Origin: an uncultured Devosia sp.
GTDB taxonomy: Bacteria; Pseudomonadota; Alphaproteobacteria; Rhizobiales; Devosiaceae
Direction: 5' to 3'
DNA length: 64,000 nucleotides
Assembly (NCBI RefSeq): GCF_963517015.1
Contig: NZ_CAUQDV010000001.1
Coordinates: 2,796,001 to 2,860,000 of the forward strand
Below are positions 26,496 to 34,692 of the stretch, piece by piece. How positions within the stretch are numbered: the first letter of the stretch is position 1; every line of letters starts with the position of its first letter. The notes beneath the pieces were generated by a model. The model searched no databases and was not told the DNA's origin. It worked only from the letters and a program-made list of their open reading frames with translations. Both the position numbers and the translations under genes were made by a program.

Positions 26496-26860
26496 TCCTC
26501 CCGGACACTTCGGTTTGGATAGATCACCTTTCGCGACCCGATGAGCATATGGCGGAAGTGCTCAACGCGGGTGAAGGTCTCCTGCATCCGTTCGTGATCG
26601 GTGAGATTGCGCTGGGCAACCTCCGAAATCGTCAACGGCTGATGTGGTTTCTTTCCAAGGCACCCGAGGCGAAGGTGGCGCGAACGGACGATGTCCTGAC
26701 GTTGATCAACCAGCGTGAATTGGGCGGCTCGGGCATTGGATACGTCGACGCACATCTCCTGGCTTCCTGCCTGCTGGCTGGCGACTGCTGGCTCTGGACC
26801 AGAGATATTCGCCTGAAGCGCGCGGCAGAAAAGCTTAGCGTGAGCTATGCCGCGGCATAA
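26492..26860 (+). CDS. vapC: VapC-type PIN-domain toxin ribonuclease
   Basis: VapC toxins are Mg-dependent endoribonucleases that inhibit translation by cutting tRNA or rRNA. The 122-residue PIN domain has the expected acidic residues: Asp5 (ILPDTSVWIDHL), Glu38 (IGEIALGNL), Asp86 (GYVDAHLLAS) and Asp105 (WTRDIRL). None of the quartet is missing, so the toxin appears intact. It overlaps vapB by four bases. The pair lies between fabD (divergent) and the rpsF operon, whose promoter begins ten bases after the vapC stop. The exact RNA target cannot be read from the sequence. Confidence 0.9.
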   Translation: MILPDTSVWIDHLSRPDEHMAEVLNAGEGLLHPFVIGEIALGNLRNRQRLMWFLSKAPEAKVARTDDVLTLINQRELGGSGIGYVDAHLLASCLLAGDCWLWTRDIRLKRAAEKLSVSYAAA

Positions 26861-26869
26861 GCCTAGCGC

Positions 26870-26898
26870 TTGCCTTTCCCGTCCCTTTCCCCTATAGC
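26870..26898 (+). promoter_or_regulatory. Promoter of the rpsF-rpsR-rplI operon
   Basis: TTGCCT (26870-26875) and TATAGC (26893-26898) are separated by 17 bases. Transcription from here would give a leader of about 180 bases before rpsF, long enough to hold a regulatory RNA structure. Confidence 0.55.
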
Positions 26899-27085
26899 CG
26901 CCGCAGCAATTCGTTTGGCCGGGGGCTGAACGGAGGGTTTTTAGTTTGAAAGAACGAAAGATAGGGCGCTTTGCCCGGCCTCCCGTGTTCCCGCTCTTTG
27001 CAAGACTGCTTTGACGCCTTTCCGGCTTCAAGGAGGCTCCGCGCCAGAGGTTGCTGTGTTTAAAACCACGAAGGAAGGCGCATCA

Positions 27086-27493
27086 ATGGCCCTTTACGAA
27101 CATATCTACCTGGCTCGCCAGGACGTTTCGCAGCAGCAGGTCGAAGAGCTGACCACTGCCCTGACCGAAATCCTGTCTTCGGGCGGCGGCAAGGTCACCA
27201 AGAACGAATATTGGGGCCTCAAGGGTCTCTCCTACCGCATCCGCAAGAACCGCAAGGCTCACTACACCCTGCTCAACATCGAAGCAGCGCCTGCCGCTGT
27301 TGCCGAGATGGAGCGCCAGATGCGCATCAATGAAGACATCCTTCGCTTCATGACCGTTCGCGTCGACGAGCTGGAAGAAGGCCCGTCTGCCATGATGCAG
27401 AAGCGCGATCGCGATGACCGCGATGGCGGCCGTCCGGATCGTGGCGGTGACCGTGGTGGCTTCGGCGGCGAACGCCGTCCGCGCCGTTTCTAA
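27086..27493 (+). CDS. rpsF: 30S ribosomal protein S6
   Basis: S6 binds the central domain of 16S rRNA as a heterodimer with S18. The 135-residue protein has the ferredoxin-like core (ALYEHIYLARQDVSQQQV, YRIRKNRKAHYTLLNIEA, MRINEDILRFMTVRV). A long basic Asp/Arg/Gly-rich tail (about residues 108-135) follows, common in Rhizobiales S6. ATG 27086 is chosen because AAGGAAGG precedes it and the S6 core starts there. It leads the operon rpsF-rpsR-rplI. Confidence 0.98.
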   Translation: MALYEHIYLARQDVSQQQVEELTTALTEILSSGGGKVTKNEYWGLKGLSYRIRKNRKAHYTLLNIEAAPAAVAEMERQMRINEDILRFMTVRVDELEEGPSAMMQKRDRDDRDGGRPDRGGDRGGFGGERRPRRF

Positions 27494-27511
27494 TTGAAGG
27501 ACTGACACGCT

Positions 27512-27766
27512 ATGGCAATCAAAGACCTTACCACCGCCCAGGCCCGCCGTCCGTTCCAGCGCCGCCGCAAGACCTGCCCGTTCTCGGGTGAAGGCGCGCC
27601 AAAGATCGACTACAAGGACGTGCGTCTGCTCTCGCGCTATGTTTCCGAGCGCGGCAAGATCGTCCCGAGCCGCATCACGGCCGTTTCGGCCAAGAAGCAG
27701 CGCGAACTGGCCCAGGCCATCAAGCGCGCACGCTTCATCGGCATCATGCCCTACGCCGTCCAGTAA
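27512..27766 (+). CDS. rpsR: 30S ribosomal protein S18
   Basis: S18 pairs with S6 on the small-subunit platform. The 84 residues include RRKTCPF near the N-terminus and the core phrase DYKDVRLLSRYVSERGKIVPSR, both characteristic. The C-terminal KKQRELAQAIKRARFIG is the conserved basic helix. It lies 18 bases after rpsF with a Shine-Dalgarno GAAGGA in between, and 91 bases before rplI. Length is normal for alphaproteobacterial S18. Confidence 0.99.
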   Translation: MAIKDLTTAQARRPFQRRRKTCPFSGEGAPKIDYKDVRLLSRYVSERGKIVPSRITAVSAKKQRELAQAIKRARFIGIMPYAVQ

Positions 27767-27857
27767 GCCATTCGCTCACTGAACTGCACGCTGGGGAAGC
27801 GGATGGTCCGCTTCTCCTAACCGTCCACGAGACGGGACAGCCAAAAGGAATACCCAA

Positions 27858-28430
27858 ATGAAAGTTATTCTCCTCGAGCGCGTGGGCCGTACCGGCTCCA
27901 TCGGCGACGAAGTTTCGGTCAAGGATGGTTTCGCCCGTAACTTCCTGCTCCCGCAGGGCAAGGCACTCCGCGCCACCGAAGCCAACCGCAAGAAGTTCGA
28001 AGCCGAGCGCGCTCACATCGAGAAGCGCAATGACGACCGCAAGAATGCCGCTGCCGGCATTGCCGAAGGTCTCAACGGCCGTGAAGTCGTCATCATCCGC
28101 CAGGCCGGCGAAACCGGCCAGCTCTACGGTTCGGTCGCTTCGCGCGACGTCGTGGAAGCCCTGGCTGCCGATGGCTTCACCATCCAGCGTTCGCAGGTCG
28201 ACCTCGCCGATCCGATCAAGTCGGTTGGCGTGCACACCGTTGCGCTGAACCTGCATGCCGAAGTTGCCGTGTCGATCACCGTCAACGTCGCTCGTTCGAC
28301 CGACGAAGCCACCCGTCAGTCGGCTGGTGAAGACGTCACCGTCACCGTCTATGAAGACGACGAGAATGGCGACTTCGCTGCCGGCCAGAAGGACGCGCAG
28401 CAGGACGACCGTTTCGACGACGAGATCTGA
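27858..28430 (+). CDS. rplI: 50S ribosomal protein L9
   Basis: L9 binds 23S rRNA near the base of the L1 stalk and reaches out with a long helix. The 190 residues start MKVILLERVGRTGSIGDEVSVKDGFARNFLLPQGKA, the family signature. A long charged connecting helix follows (about 40-75), then the C-terminal domain (GREVVIIRQAGETGQLYGSV). An extended acidic tail (residues about 160-190) is typical of Rhizobiales. AAAGGAA lies upstream. A strong terminator follows, closing the operon. Confidence 0.98.
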   Translation: MKVILLERVGRTGSIGDEVSVKDGFARNFLLPQGKALRATEANRKKFEAERAHIEKRNDDRKNAAAGIAEGLNGREVVIIRQAGETGQLYGSVASRDVVEALAADGFTIQRSQVDLADPIKSVGVHTVALNLHAEVAVSITVNVARSTDEATRQSAGEDVTVTVYEDDENGDFAAGQKDAQQDDRFDDEI

Positions 28431-28451
28431 TCTCTTCGCCAGAATCTTTCG

Positions 28452-28480
28452 AAAGGCCGGGCCCAGCGCCCGGCCTTTTT
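28452..28480 (+). terminator. Rho-independent terminator after rplI
   Basis: An eleven-base-pair perfect stem (28452-28462 with 28468-28478, loop CCAGC) whose 3' side runs into TTTTTGTTT. It ends the rpsF-rpsR-rplI transcript. Confidence 0.9.
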
Positions 28481-28556
28481 GTTTGCCTGATCGGTCACGT
28501 TTCCGTCACAGCCCTTGCCTCTACTTCCAGTCACTGCCGGATTTGGAGGATTTTCT

Positions 28557-29663
28557 GTGCGACGGTATTTTGCTGCAGGATTGGTTGTTTTGGCGGGTGC
28601 CCTGCCGTCCGTGGGCCAGGGCTACCGCTATATCGACGATTTCGACTATTCTTCGCCTACGGCCGTCGCCGAGCAGTTCACTGACCACATGGCGAACGCC
28701 GATTTCCTCAGCGCTTATTACTTGCTGTCTCCTGAGGCCAAGGACGCGTTCTCAATCGCCATATCGTCTGGGAAGGCTCGCGCGATCTTCCCCGGGCTCG
28801 AGCAGTTCCAGTATCCCGCCCTGATCGGTACGCAGAATGCGCCGCGCGATGTGCTGGACGATCTCGGCATGGACTGGGCGCGGCTGTTCGATGACATGCT
28901 GGCCGGGGCTACGCAGGACGGACAGATGCCGTTCAGCTTCAATGGAGGCGCTGTCGAGGTGATCATGGAAACGCCGGCGGGCGCCGAGGCGGCCATTGAC
29001 GGCGCGACTGACGGGTTGCGGCTGGGCCTGTCGGAGACCGAATGGGGCGAATGGCGGGTCGATGCCGTGGCCTGGAGTGACGGTACGCTCAACACGCTTT
29101 GGTCGCTCAGCCCTGAGGCCGGGGCGGTGCCCGCGGCTGAACTCCCCTCCCCGCGGACTTTTCTGGACGAATATGATTTCACCACGCCCGATGCCGTGGC
29201 CGAGACTTTCGTCACCGCCATGCGCGAGGGTGACTGGTATCGCGCCTATCTGACACTGTCGCCCGAGGCCAAGCAGATGATCCTGTCGGAGCGGCAACCA
29301 CTTCGCATGCTGCTGCCGGGGCTGGACACCGCCGACCTGCCAGGCACGGGACTGTTCCGGCCCGATGTCAAACGCGCCGATTCGCTGGCTTTCGACACGA
29401 TGCGCGACCTTGGCGTGGTTTTCGATCGCATCATGCAGGCTGGCGACCGGCAGGGCGTGCTCCCCTTTGACTTCACTGAGGCTGCGCTGGACGGTGTATC
29501 GGACACTATTGCGACGGTCAGCACGGGCAATGGGCCATTGACCCTACAGATGATCGAGACCGGCAACGGCGAATGGCGGGTCGATCAGGTAACCTGGGAC
29601 GGCTCGAACGAAGGCGCCAAGCCATGGGGCGCCGGCAGCGTGACCGACGCGCTGATGAACTAG
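28557..29663 (+). CDS. Secreted protein with two tandem copies of an unidentified domain
   Basis: The 368-residue protein starts with GTG at 28557, six bases after GGAGGA, and has a signal peptide of about 22 residues. The mature part contains the same domain twice, roughly residues 26-170 and 200-350. Copy 1 has DYSSPTAVAEQFTDHM, LLSPEAKDAF and GEWRVDAVAW. Copy 2 has DFTTPDAVAETFVTAM, TLSPEAKQMI and GEWRVDQVTW. The layout (helix, short helix, then a beta sheet ending in W-R-V-D) resembles NTF2-like or DUF-type lumazine-binding folds, but I do not recognise a named family. No cysteines or catalytic motifs stand out. It lies between the ribosomal operon terminator and the dnaB upstream region. 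Confidence 0.7.
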   Translation: MRRYFAAGLVVLAGALPSVGQGYRYIDDFDYSSPTAVAEQFTDHMANADFLSAYYLLSPEAKDAFSIAISSGKARAIFPGLEQFQYPALIGTQNAPRDVLDDLGMDWARLFDDMLAGATQDGQMPFSFNGGAVEVIMETPAGAEAAIDGATDGLRLGLSETEWGEWRVDAVAWSDGTLNTLWSLSPEAGAVPAAELPSPRTFLDEYDFTTPDAVAETFVTAMREGDWYRAYLTLSPEAKQMILSERQPLRMLLPGLDTADLPGTGLFRPDVKRADSLAFDTMRDLGVVFDRIMQAGDRQGVLPFDFTEAALDGVSDTIATVSTGNGPLTLQMIETGNGEWRVDQVTWDGSNEGAKPWGAGSVTDALMN

Positions 29664-29703
29664 CGACTCGCCATCGTGTCGCCCTACACACATGCAACAC
29701 ACG

Positions 29704-29737
29704 ATGGTCACAATCCCCGTTGTCCACAATGTTCACA
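29704..29737 (+). promoter_or_regulatory. Cluster of three DnaA-box-like 9-mers upstream of dnaB
   Basis: ATGGTCACA (29704-29712), TTGTCCACA (29720-29728) and ATGTTCACA (29729-29737) resemble the DnaA box TTATCCACA, the middle one with one mismatch. All point the same way. They lie 200-233 bases upstream of dnaB and may mark DnaA-responsive control. Confidence 0.4.
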
Positions 29738-29936
29738 GGCCCCTGCCCAATTGGGTGGGAGGTTCATTAAGGAAGCCGATGTAGGGCGAGACTCTGACCC
29801 GCCCTGCGTGGTTAAGAAAGGTTAATTCCTCCCCGCCGGAGCCATGCGCCAGAGACGCGCCTGACCTCCGCAATTCATGAGCGCATTTGGACTGGATCAG
29901 TGGCATCCAGTCTGTTTCTGGCGCACAAGAGGCATC

Positions 29937-31421
29937 ATGGCAGAGATCGCACGGCTCCATCCGGCCGAAGACAAGTCGTTTCGTTTGGCGCCCCACAATG
30001 TGGAGGCCGAGCAGGCACTGCTGGGCGCGATTCTGATCAATAACGACGCCTTCTATCGCGTCGCCGACTTCCTCATGCCCGAGCATTTTTACGAGCCGGT
30101 GCATCGCGACATCTACGAAATAGGCGGAAAGATCATACGCGCCGGCAAGTCGGCCGATCCGACCACGATCAAGACCCACCTGCCCGACCAATTGCTACCC
30201 GACATCACCATGGCGCAATATCTGGCGCGCCTGGCCGCCGAAGCCACCACGGTGCTTAACGCCGCCGACTACGGCCAGGCCATCTATGATCTCGCCATTC
30301 GCCGCAACCTGATCCTCGTCGGCGAGGAAATGGTGTCGGTCGCTTATGAGTCCGACGTCGAGATGACGCCGAACAAGCAGATCGAAAAGGTCGAGGGCGA
30401 GCTGTTCCAGCTGGCCGAAAAGGGTCGTTATGACGGCGGCTTCCAGCCTTTCGGCACAGCGCTGGCCGCCTCGATCCAGATGGCCGGCGAAGCCTATCAG
30501 CGCGACGGCGGTCTGTCGGGCATCTCCACCGGCCTCGACGACATGGATCGTCAGATGGGCGGGTTGCAGCGTTCCGACTTGATCGTGCTGGCCGGTCGCC
30601 CCGCCATGGGCAAGACGTCGCTGGTGACCAATATCGCCTTCAACATCGCCAAGGCCTATCGCAACGAGGTGCAGGCCGACGGGCACAACAAGACCACCAA
30701 TGGTGGCGTGGTTGGCTTCTTCTCGCTCGAAATGAGCTGCGAACAGCTGGCAACCCGTATTCTGGCCGAGCAGGCGGAAGTGTCGTCGTCCGACATTCGC
30801 CGCGGCCGCATTCACGATAGCCAGTTTTCCAAGCTGGTGGACGTCTCCAACATGATGAGCAAGCTGCCGCTCTATATCGACGATACCGGCGGCATCTCGG
30901 TGGCGCAGCTCGCAGCCCGTGCGCGTCGCCTCAAGCGCCAGAAGGGGCTCGACTGCCTGATCGTGGACTATTTGCAGCTGCTCTCGGGCTCGTCGAAGGC
31001 CTCGAGCCAGAACCGCGTGCAAGAGCTGACCGAAATCACCACGACGCTGAAGGCCCTGGCCAAGGAGCTGGAAGTGCCGGTGATTGCCCTATCCCAGCTG
31101 TCGCGACAGGTTGAAACGCGCGATGACAAGCATCCGCAGCTTTCCGATCTGCGCGAATCGGGTTCTATCGAGCAGGACGCCGACGTGGTGCTTTTCGTTT
31201 ACCGCGAAGAGTATTATCTCAAGAACAAAGAGCCCAAAGAGGGCACGCCAGAACACATGACCTGGCAAGGGGAAATGGAACAGGTGCACGGCAAGGCCGA
31301 AGTCATCATCGCCAAGCAGCGCCACGGCCCGACCGGCACGGTGCAGCTCAGCTTCGAGGCGCAGTATACGCGCTTCGGCAATCTGGCACGCGCCGACTAT
31401 CTTCCCGAGCGCATGGAATAA
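29937..31421 (+). CDS. dnaB: Replicative DNA helicase
   Basis: DnaB is the ring helicase that unwinds the parental duplex ahead of the replicase and recruits primase. The 494 residues have the N-terminal helical domain (PHNVEAEQALLGAILINNDAF), a linker and the RecA-type C-terminal domain. That domain has Walker A GRPAMGKTS (starting at 220), GFFSLEMS, Walker B-like LIVDYLQLL and the arginine-containing RHGPTGTVQLSF end. ATG 29937 is preferred over 29877 because AAGAGG precedes it and the protein begins normally. alr starts three bases after the stop, so dnaB-alr are co-transcribed. No intein is present. Confidence 0.98.
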   Translation: MAEIARLHPAEDKSFRLAPHNVEAEQALLGAILINNDAFYRVADFLMPEHFYEPVHRDIYEIGGKIIRAGKSADPTTIKTHLPDQLLPDITMAQYLARLAAEATTVLNAADYGQAIYDLAIRRNLILVGEEMVSVAYESDVEMTPNKQIEKVEGELFQLAEKGRYDGGFQPFGTALAASIQMAGEAYQRDGGLSGISTGLDDMDRQMGGLQRSDLIVLAGRPAMGKTSLVTNIAFNIAKAYRNEVQADGHNKTTNGGVVGFFSLEMSCEQLATRILAEQAEVSSSDIRRGRIHDSQFSKLVDVSNMMSKLPLYIDDTGGISVAQLAARARRLKRQKGLDCLIVDYLQLLSGSSKASSQNRVQELTEITTTLKALAKELEVPVIALSQLSRQVETRDDKHPQLSDLRESGSIEQDADVVLFVYREEYYLKNKEPKEGTPEHMTWQGEMEQVHGKAEVIIAKQRHGPTGTVQLSFEAQYTRFGNLARADYLPERME

Positions 31422-31424
31422 TTG

Positions 31425-32555
31425 ATGGCTCTGACGTCCGGGCTTGGGGGCCAACTCAGCATCGATCTCGGGGCTTTAGCCCGAAACTGGCGCGCGCTGG
31501 ACAAGGTCAGCGCCGGCGCGCTAACCGGTGCCGTGGTCAAGGCCGATGCCTATGGCACCGGCATCACCATGGCCTCCAAGGCGCTGTTTGCCGCCGGCGC
31601 CCGCTTTTTCTTCGTGGCGACGCCCGACGAGGGCATGGCGGTGCGCGCGGCGGTGCCGGAAGCCCATATCTTCATCCTGAACGGGCTCTATCCGGGTGCC
31701 GCCAACCTCTATATCCGGCAAAATCTGATGCCGGTGATTTCCTCGATCGGCATGCTCGAGGAATGGCTGGCCAAATGCGTCGAGCGTAACGAGGCCTATC
31801 CGTCCGCCTTCCATTTCGACACCGGGATGAACCGGCTCGGCTTCCGCCTCAACGAGGCGGGGCTGGTGCGCGAGCGCATCCAGGGCCTGGGTTATGCGCC
31901 GCAGATGGTGATGAGCCACCTCGCCTGTGCCGACCAGCCAAACCATGAAAAGAACCGCACGCAACTGGCGCTGTTCGGTTCGGTGATGAACCAGTTCCCG
32001 GGCATTCCGGCATCGCTGGCCAATTCGGCGGGACTGATGACCGGCCGCGACTATCACTTCCAGATGGTCCGTCCGGGTATTTCGCTTTACGGCGGCCGCG
32101 CGGTCAATGGCCGCAAGAACCCGATGGCGCCGGTGGTGACGCTGCATGTGCCGATCCTGCAGATCAAGGAAGCACGCACCGGCGAAAGCGTGGGCTATGG
32201 CGCCAGCCATTCCCTGTCGCGCGACAGCCGGCTGGCCATCATCAGTCATGGCTATGCCGACGGCTTCTTCCGCTCGCTTTCGGCCAGCAACACCCGGCCG
32301 GGCGGCAAGGTGGTGATCCGCGGCAAGGTCTGCCCGGTGATCGGCAAGGTCTCGATGGACCAGGTAACGGTGGACATCACCGAGCTTGGCGCCGACATCC
32401 CCATGCCCGGCGAAGGCGCAGAAGTGCTGGGCAATGTCCTGAGCGTCGACGATGTGGGCGACGTTGCGGGCACGGTGGGCTATGAAGTGCTGACCTCGCT
32501 CAAGGGGCGCTACAACCGGAACTATATCGGCGACGGGAATTTGCCGCCGGGGTAG
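31425..32555 (+). CDS. alr: Alanine racemase
   Basis: Alr converts L- to D-alanine for peptidoglycan using pyridoxal phosphate. The 376 residues carry the PLP lysine Lys39 in KADAYGTG, where the usual KADAYGLG/HG has Thr. The second catalytic base, Tyr258, is in SVGYGASHSL. HFDTGMNRLG, MSHLACAD and GKVSMDQVTVDI are further family motifs. It follows dnaB by three bases, an order shared by many Rhizobiales. It supplies the same wall-building process as mltG and the L,D-transpeptidase of this window. Confidence 0.96.
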   Translation: MALTSGLGGQLSIDLGALARNWRALDKVSAGALTGAVVKADAYGTGITMASKALFAAGARFFFVATPDEGMAVRAAVPEAHIFILNGLYPGAANLYIRQNLMPVISSIGMLEEWLAKCVERNEAYPSAFHFDTGMNRLGFRLNEAGLVRERIQGLGYAPQMVMSHLACADQPNHEKNRTQLALFGSVMNQFPGIPASLANSAGLMTGRDYHFQMVRPGISLYGGRAVNGRKNPMAPVVTLHVPILQIKEARTGESVGYGASHSLSRDSRLAIISHGYADGFFRSLSASNTRPGGKVVIRGKVCPVIGKVSMDQVTVDITELGADIPMPGEGAEVLGNVLSVDDVGDVAGTVGYEVLTSLKGRYNRNYIGDGNLPPG

Positions 32556-32578
32556 GTTCAGGGCCGTGGAGGCGGTCG

Positions 32579-33115
32579 ATGAGCGTTTTCGTGGTGATGC
32601 TTCGCGCTATTGGGCCAGTCACCCACAAGATCATGTCCATGGCGGATTGGCGCGCGGCCGTTGCCGCGGCGGGATTTGGCAATCCCGAAACCCATGTCGC
32701 GACGGGGAACATGATCATTGAGGGCGATGGGACCGTCGCCAAAGTCACTGCAACGATGGACGAGATCGTGCGAAGTCTTGGGCTGGGGGCGAACAACAAG
32801 GCCATCGTGCGAACGCCGCGGCAAATGCAGGCCCTGCTGAAGACCGACCCTTTTCCCGAAGCGAGTGCGTCGCGCCCCAGCGCTGTGGCGGCATACTTCT
32901 TTGCAAAGGCGCAGCCGGATTTTTCCTGGGTGAAAGACTATCCTGGGCCGGAGCGGATCGCCGTGGTCGGTCAGCATCTGGTGGTCGATTATGATAATCG
33001 GATCACCGGATCGTCGCTGCCCGGCGTCATCGAGCGGAAGTCGGGCACGGTGACGGCGCGGAACTGGAACACACTGCGGGCGCTGGCAGAGAAGTCGGCT
33101 GCAAGGCGCAACTAG
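32579..33115 (+). CDS. DUF1697 domain protein
   Basis: This 178-residue cytoplasmic protein matches the DUF1697 pattern: an N-terminal FVVMLRAIGPVTHKIMSMADWRAAVAAAGF (families begin with a ferredoxin-like strand and loop) followed by THVATGNMII. The C-terminal half contains VIERKSGTVTARNWNT, which is the conserved TTRNWNT-like end of the family. Function is unknown. It sits 23 bases after alr on the same strand and immediately before radA; its stop codon is the first base of a predicted SOS box. Length is normal for the family. Confidence 0.8.
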   Translation: MSVFVVMLRAIGPVTHKIMSMADWRAAVAAAGFGNPETHVATGNMIIEGDGTVAKVTATMDEIVRSLGLGANNKAIVRTPRQMQALLKTDPFPEASASRPSAVAAYFFAKAQPDFSWVKDYPGPERIAVVGQHLVVDYDNRITGSSLPGVIERKSGTVTARNWNTLRALAEKSAARRN

Positions 33116-33158
33116 TTCTCTCTTTGTTCTTGCGCGTCCCGCGCAGCTTGGCTAGACA
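33115..33158 (+). promoter_or_regulatory. SOS-type LexA box and promoter for radA
   Basis: GTTC-N7-GTTC (33115-33129), the alphaproteobacterial LexA box pattern, abuts a promoter: TTGCGC (33130-33135), 17 bases, TAGACA (33153-33158). The predicted transcript start would be near 33165, upstream of the TTG start of radA at 33191. Confidence 0.55.
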
Positions 33159-33190
33159 GGTTGGAATTGTTTCCAACGCGAGTCAGCGGC

Positions 33191-34591
33191 TTGGCAAAAT
33201 CCCGTTCCAACTTCGTTTGCCAGTCCTGTGGCGCGGTCTCGACCCGCTGGCAGGGGCGCTGCGATTCCTGTGGCGAGTGGAATACAATTGTCGAGGAGCT
33301 GGTCGACAGCGGTGTCGGCGCGGGGCCGAAGTCGGCCAAGGCCGGGGGCAAGCCGACCAATCTGGTGCCGCTGTCGGGCGAGACGGAAAGCGCCGCCCGC
33401 GTCATCACCGGCATGGCCGAGCTCGACCGGGTCACCGGCGGTGGCTTCGTCAAGGGGTCGGCCGTGCTGATCGGTGGCGATCCGGGCATTGGCAAGTCGA
33501 CCATCCTGTTGCAATCGGCGGCGGCGCTGGCGGGCAAGGGCAAGCGCGTCATCTATGTCTCGGGTGAAGAAGCGGTGGCGCAGGTGCGGCTGCGGGCGCA
33601 GCGGCTGGGCCTGGGCGAGGCGGATGTGCTGCTGGCAGCCGAGACCAATGTCGAGATCATCCTGGCGACGCTTGAAAGCGGCCCTGCCCCCGATCTCGTC
33701 ATCATCGATTCTATCCAGACGCTGTGGACCGACCGCGTCGACTCGGCGCCCGGCACGGTAACGCAGGTGCGCACGTCGGCGCAGGCGTTGACGCGCTTTG
33801 CCAAAAAGAGCGGTGCAGCGGTGGTGCTGGTGGGACATGTGACCAAGGACGGGCAAATCGCGGGCCCACGCGTCGTGGAGCACATGGTCGATGCCGTGCT
33901 GTATTTCGAGGGCGATGCCAGCCATACGTTCCGCATCCTGCGCGGCGTCAAGAACCGCTATGGCGCGACCGACGAGATCGGTGTCTTCGCCATGACCGAG
34001 CGGGGCCTCGAACAGGTGGCCAATCCATCTGCCCTTTTCCTCGATCAGCGCGACGATGATGCGACAGGCTCGGCGGTGTTTGCCGGCATGGAGGGGACGC
34101 GACCCATTCTGATCGAGATCCAGGCGCTGGTAGCGCCCTCCCCGCTGGGTACGCCGCGGCGCGCCGTCGTGGGCTGGGACTCTTCGCGCCTGTCGATGGT
34201 GCTGGCGGTGCTCGAGACGCAATGTGGCGTGCGGATCGGCGCCAATGACATCTATCTCAACGTGGCAGGTGGGCTAAAGATCAACGAGCCGGCGGCTGAC
34301 CTAGCGGTTGCGGCGGCTTTGATCTCGTCGCTGACCTCCTCGCCGCTGCCCAAGGATGCGGTCTATTTCGGAGAAATCTCGCTGGCTGGTGGTATCCGCC
34401 CGGTGGCGCACGGCTCGCTGCGCCTGCGCGAGGCGGCAAAACTCGGGTTCCAGAGCGTTTCGACTGGCAAGCTGGGTTCGGCGGATCGGACCGCGGGGCT
34501 CAATGTCGCAGAGTATGCGACCTTGGCCGAATTGGTCGGGCGCATCGCCGCCAATGGCAAGAAGCGGGAGCCAAGCCGCGACGAATGGTAG
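33191..34591 (+). CDS. radA: DNA repair protein RadA
   Basis: RadA (Sms) is a RecA-like, DnaB-like ATPase that promotes branch migration and processing of recombination intermediates. The 466 residues have the zinc finger CxxC...CxxC (Cys10, Cys13, Cys24, Cys27), Walker A GGDPGIGKST (95-104), the diagnostic KNRYG motif (254-258) and a C-terminal Lon-like domain with VAGGLKINEPAADLA. The start is TTG at 33191, giving MAKSRSNFVCQSCG, the usual RadA beginning. The alternative TTG at 33161 adds ten residues and would lie upstream of the predicted transcript start. An SOS-type box and promoter lie immediately upstream. Confidence 0.96.
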   Translation: MAKSRSNFVCQSCGAVSTRWQGRCDSCGEWNTIVEELVDSGVGAGPKSAKAGGKPTNLVPLSGETESAARVITGMAELDRVTGGGFVKGSAVLIGGDPGIGKSTILLQSAAALAGKGKRVIYVSGEEAVAQVRLRAQRLGLGEADVLLAAETNVEIILATLESGPAPDLVIIDSIQTLWTDRVDSAPGTVTQVRTSAQALTRFAKKSGAAVVLVGHVTKDGQIAGPRVVEHMVDAVLYFEGDASHTFRILRGVKNRYGATDEIGVFAMTERGLEQVANPSALFLDQRDDDATGSAVFAGMEGTRPILIEIQALVAPSPLGTPRRAVVGWDSSRLSMVLAVLETQCGVRIGANDIYLNVAGGLKINEPAADLAVAAALISSLTSSPLPKDAVYFGEISLAGGIRPVAHGSLRLREAAKLGFQSVSTGKLGSADRTAGLNVAEYATLAELVGRIAANGKKREPSRDEW

Positions 34592-34692
34592 GTATTCGAT
34601 AAAATTGTAAGGCGCGAGGCCACCTTATCGAAGGTTCTGGGCGTGACTATGCTTCTCCGAAGCTCAGTAGAAAACCAGAACAGAGGCCTGTT

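Noticed and set aside
29812..29825. TTAA-N6-TTAA resembling a CtrA site upstream of dnaB
   Set aside because: The usual CtrA spacing is seven bases; with six it is only suggestive and is not annotated.
33161..33190. Upstream TTG as an alternative radA start
   Set aside because: It would begin at or before the predicted transcript start and adds residues not found in the family; the TTG at 33191 gives the usual MAKS... start.
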